64,000 bases of DNA from positions 62,001 through 126,000 of the forward strand of contig NZ_BCYP01000030.1 in assembly GCF_001598255.1 (NCBI RefSeq), given 5' to 3'. A program made the translations under genes and the position numbers. The stretch comes from Mitsuaria chitosanitabida ATCC BAA-476 = NBRC 102408. Its GTDB lineage: Bacteria; Pseudomonadota; Gammaproteobacteria; Burkholderiales; Burkholderiaceae_C. Below the pieces are notes generated by a model, which was given only the letters and a program-made list of their open reading frames with translations, was not told where the DNA came from and searched no databases. The first letter of the stretch is position 1; each line of letters opens with the position of its first letter. Shown here piece by piece: positions 62,124 to 64,000 of the stretch.

Positions 62124-62743
62124 GCGCACCTCGGCAGCAGGTTGGTCCCGCGGTCGGGCGAGCAACTGCGGACGCGACCCGTCAGGCTGACGACGTGGCG
62201 GACGGTGCCGATGCCCTCGATCGCGACGTCGATGGAGCCCGCCACGGACACCGTGCCCTGGCGACCGCTGAAGAGCATCGACGGCACGTTGGATCTCACG
62301 CTCGCGCGACCGCGAGCGGCCGGCCAGCTGGTCTGACGAATGGCCTGGGCCTCGCCCTCGCAGGTGGGAGGCGCCTGCATGCGGCAGCTGCAGCTGTTCA
62401 GCGGTCCGGTGTGCAGCACGTAGCAGGTGGCGCCGGCGCCATCGTCGGAGAAGCGCAGGATCACGTTGCGGCCGCCTTGCAGCGCCTCGCTGCGGGCCAG
62501 TTGCAGATCGGAGAGCACCGTCCGCGCCGCGCTGGACAGCCGCGTTCGCCAGAGCCATTCACGCAGCTCGGGCGCCGCCATGGTCGCCACGATGGCGATC
62601 AGCGCGAGCGCCACCAGGGCCTCGATCAGGCTGAAGCCGAGGGCTCGCCCACGACGCAGCCGGGTGCGTCGCCGGTGACGGCGGCAGGCGCGGGCAGTCG
62701 GCCAGTGGCCGGGGCGGATCACGGAGGCGAGGGCGAAGGGCAC
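62120..62743 (-). CDS. fimT: FimT/GspH-like pseudopilin
   Basis: 207 residues. A long Arg-rich leader (~36 residues) precedes the cleavage site G/FSLIEALVALALIAIVATMAAPELREWL. The GspH/FimT block LQLARSEALQGGRNVILR follows, and two Cys pairs occur in the C-terminal part. FimT proteins are implicated in DNA uptake as well as pilus priming. The GTG at 62743 is chosen because GGGAG lies seven bases upstream; a GTG at 62722 is possible. It is the first gene of the minor-pilin operon. Confidence 0.85.
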   Translation of the reverse strand: MPFALASVIRPGHWPTARACRRHRRRTRLRRGRALGFSLIEALVALALIAIVATMAAPELREWLWRTRLSSAARTVLSDLQLARSEALQGGRNVILRFSDDGAGATCYVLHTGPLNSCSCRMQAPPTCEGEAQAIRQTSWPAARGRASVRSNVPSMLFSGRQGTVSVAGSIDVAIEGIGTVRHVVSLTGRVRSCSPDRGTNLLPRCA

Positions 62744-62916
62744 GTCGGAACTCCCGGAAGGTCGTCGTTGTCGCCGCGATCGGCGATGACGAGAACTCTA
62801 GGAATCGGCGCGCGAGCGCGCGTCGCCTCGAAGGGGGGGAGGGCCGGCCGCCTGAAGAGGGGCCGCCTTTGGGGGAGGCGTGCAGACCGAACCGAATCGC
62901 GTCGCGGTCGGCCATG

Positions 62917-62942
62917 AAAAACGCGCCCTGGGGGGCGCGTTT
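62917..62942 (-). terminator. Rho-independent terminator of nrdR
   Basis: On the minus strand, a perfect 9-bp stem (62942-62934 with 62927-62919, 6-base loop) runs into a short U-tract (T at 62921-62917). It lies 50 bases past the nrdR stop and isolates glyA-nrdR from the pilin operon. Confidence 0.8.
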
Positions 62943-62993
62943 CATGATGAAGGGCTCAAGCGCGGGCCGTTGGGGCCGACTTGCCGGTCCGGG

Positions 62994-63437
62994 TCAGATG
63001 TCCCGGATCAGCTGTCGAAACTCGTCGACGTCCTCGAAGCTCCGGTACACCGACGCGAAGCGCACGTAGGCGACCTTGTCGATGCGCTTGAGCTCGCGCA
63101 TCACATGCTCGCCCAGCTTGGTCGACGGGATCTCCCGCACGCCGCTGGTCAGCAGCTTCTCCTGGATGCGCTCCAGCGCGGCGTCGATCTGCTCGATGCT
63201 CACCGGCCGCTTGCGCAGCGCCAGCGACATCGACGCGCGCAGCTTGCTCACGTCCAGGTCGGCCCGCGTGCCGTCCTTCTTCACCACCATGGGCAGGGCG
63301 ATCTCGGCCCGCTCGTAGGTCGTGAAGCGCTTGTCGCAGGACTGGCAGCGCCGGCGGCGGCGCACCACGTCGCCCTCGTCGGACTCGCGGGTCTCCGACA
63401 CTTGCGTGTCGCCGTGGCCGCAGAAGGGGCAACGCAT
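62994..63437 (-). CDS. nrdR: Transcriptional repressor NrdR
   Basis: 147 residues. It has an N-terminal zinc ribbon ([13 protein letters not shown] and [13 protein letters not shown]) and then an ATP-cone domain ([20 protein letters not shown]) that senses ATP/dATP. It represses ribonucleotide reductase genes through NrdR boxes. It lies 16 bases after glyA, an arrangement widely conserved in Burkholderiales. Confidence 0.97.
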   Translation of the reverse strand: MRCPFCGHGDTQVSETRESDEGDVVRRRRRCQSCDKRFTTYERAEIALPMVVKKDGTRADLDVSKLRASMSLALRKRPVSIEQIDAALERIQEKLLTSGVREIPSTKLGEHVMRELKRIDKVAYVRFASVYRSFEDVDEFRQLIRDI

Positions 63438-63453
63438 GCGCCGCGGTCCTCGA

Positions 63454-64000
63454 TCAGCGGTAGACCGGGAACTGACGCGTCAGCTCGGCCACCTTCGCGC
63501 GCACATTGGCCAGGTTGGCCTCGTCGTGCGGGTTGTCCAGCACGTCGGCGATCAGGTGGGCGGTCGCGCGGACCTGCTCTTCCTTGAAGCCGCGCGTGGT
63601 CATCGCGGGCGTGCCCAGGCGGATGCCGCTGGTGATCATCGGCTTCTGCGGGTCGTTCGGGATGCCGTTCTTGTTGCAGGTCATGTGGGCCGCGCCCAGG
63701 ATGGCCTCGGCTTCCTTGCCCGTCAGGTTCTTGGGGCGCAGGTCGACCAGCATCACATGGCTCTCGGTGCGGCCCGAGACGATGCGCAGACCGCGCTCGA
63801 TCAGCGTGTCGGCCAGGACCTTGGCGTTGGCCACGACCTGCTGCTGGTAGGCCTTGAACTCGGGCGACAGCGCTTCCTTGAAGGCCACGGCCTTGCCGGC
63901 GATGACGTGCATCAGCGGACCGCCCTGGATGCCGGGGAAGATCGCCGAGTTGATCTTCTTGGAGATCGCTTCGTCGTTGGTCAGGATGATGCCGCCGCGC
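63454..64000 (-). CDS. glyA: Serine hydroxymethyltransferase (C-terminal part)
   Basis: The last ~181 codons of GlyA, whose 5' part lies beyond the window. It converts serine and tetrahydrofolate to glycine and methylene-THF. Visible blocks are [10 protein letters not shown] just after the PLP-lysine loop (outside the edge), [45 protein letters not shown] and [16 protein letters not shown]. It is upstream of nrdR on the same strand. Confidence 0.97.
   Translation of the reverse strand, partial: RGGIILTNDEAISKKINSAIFPGIQGGPLMHVIAGKAVAFKEALSPEFKAYQQQVVANAKVLADTLIERGLRIVSGRTESHVMLVDLRPKNLTGKEAEAILGAAHMTCNKNGIPNDPQKPMITSGIRLGTPAMTTRGFKEEQVRATAHLIADVLDNPHDEANLANVRAKVAELTRQFPVYR

Overview
The window looks like chromosomal DNA of a very high-GC betaproteobacterium, most likely a Burkholderiales member near the Roseateles/Mitsuaria/Rubrivivax group. 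This is inferred from composition, from the housekeeping order glyA-nrdR-minor pilins-ribD-ribB-ribH-nusB, and from the tolQRA/ybgC block. No database search was possible. No tRNA, rRNA, CRISPR array, insertion sequence or integrase was seen.

Layout. 1-5.4 kb: DNA alkylation repair (ogt, an Ada/AlkA fusion), then phosphomannomutase/phosphoglucomutase and the LPS Kdo transferase waaA. 5.7-10.5 kb: a GspE/PilB-type secretion ATPase and an M66-type zinc-protease lipoprotein. 10.6-14.3 kb: pcp, a LysE-type exporter, and a three-gene MNIO (DUF692)/DUF2063 cassette with an unusual small putative precursor peptide. 14.4-18.4 kb: tolA, tolR, tolQ, ybgC and an aminotransferase.

18.5-42.0 kb is the highlight: a compact 17-gene operon on the minus strand encoding an extracellular contractile injection system (eCIS, Afp/PVC/MAC-like). 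In transcription order it has a tube-terminator (DUF4255), a companion protein, one sheath, two tube proteins, DUF5908, a LysM hub protein, a VgrG-like spike, PAAR tip, gp25, baseplate J-like 1, a fibre-like protein, baseplate J-like 2, a tape-measure-family protein and an AAA+ ATPase. It ends with a membrane-anchored protein carrying a GH18-like region and a DUF4157 protein that is the likely toxin cargo. Neighbours overlap by 4 or 17 bases or lie at most 78 bases apart, so the genes are probably co-transcribed and translationally coupled. An orphan LuxR-type response regulator lies directly upstream.

42.3-55.7 kb is accessory metabolism and regulation: a GFA-PAS fusion, a three-subunit GMC dehydrogenase with triheme cytochrome c, an AhpD-like protein with a divergent MocR regulator, a chemoreceptor, a quinone/enoyl reductase with a divergent LysR regulator and a clear 15-bp palindromic operator candidate, and an SDR. 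55.8-64 kb is the housekeeping block nusB-ribH-ribB-ribD, running in frame into pilV, then pilX, pilW, pilE, fimT, nrdR and glyA (cut by the edge).

A window-wide oddity is the number of short tandem repeats. Hexamer arrays lie inside genes, in low-complexity parts of exported proteins. Arrays of 5, 7 and 8 bases lie only between genes.
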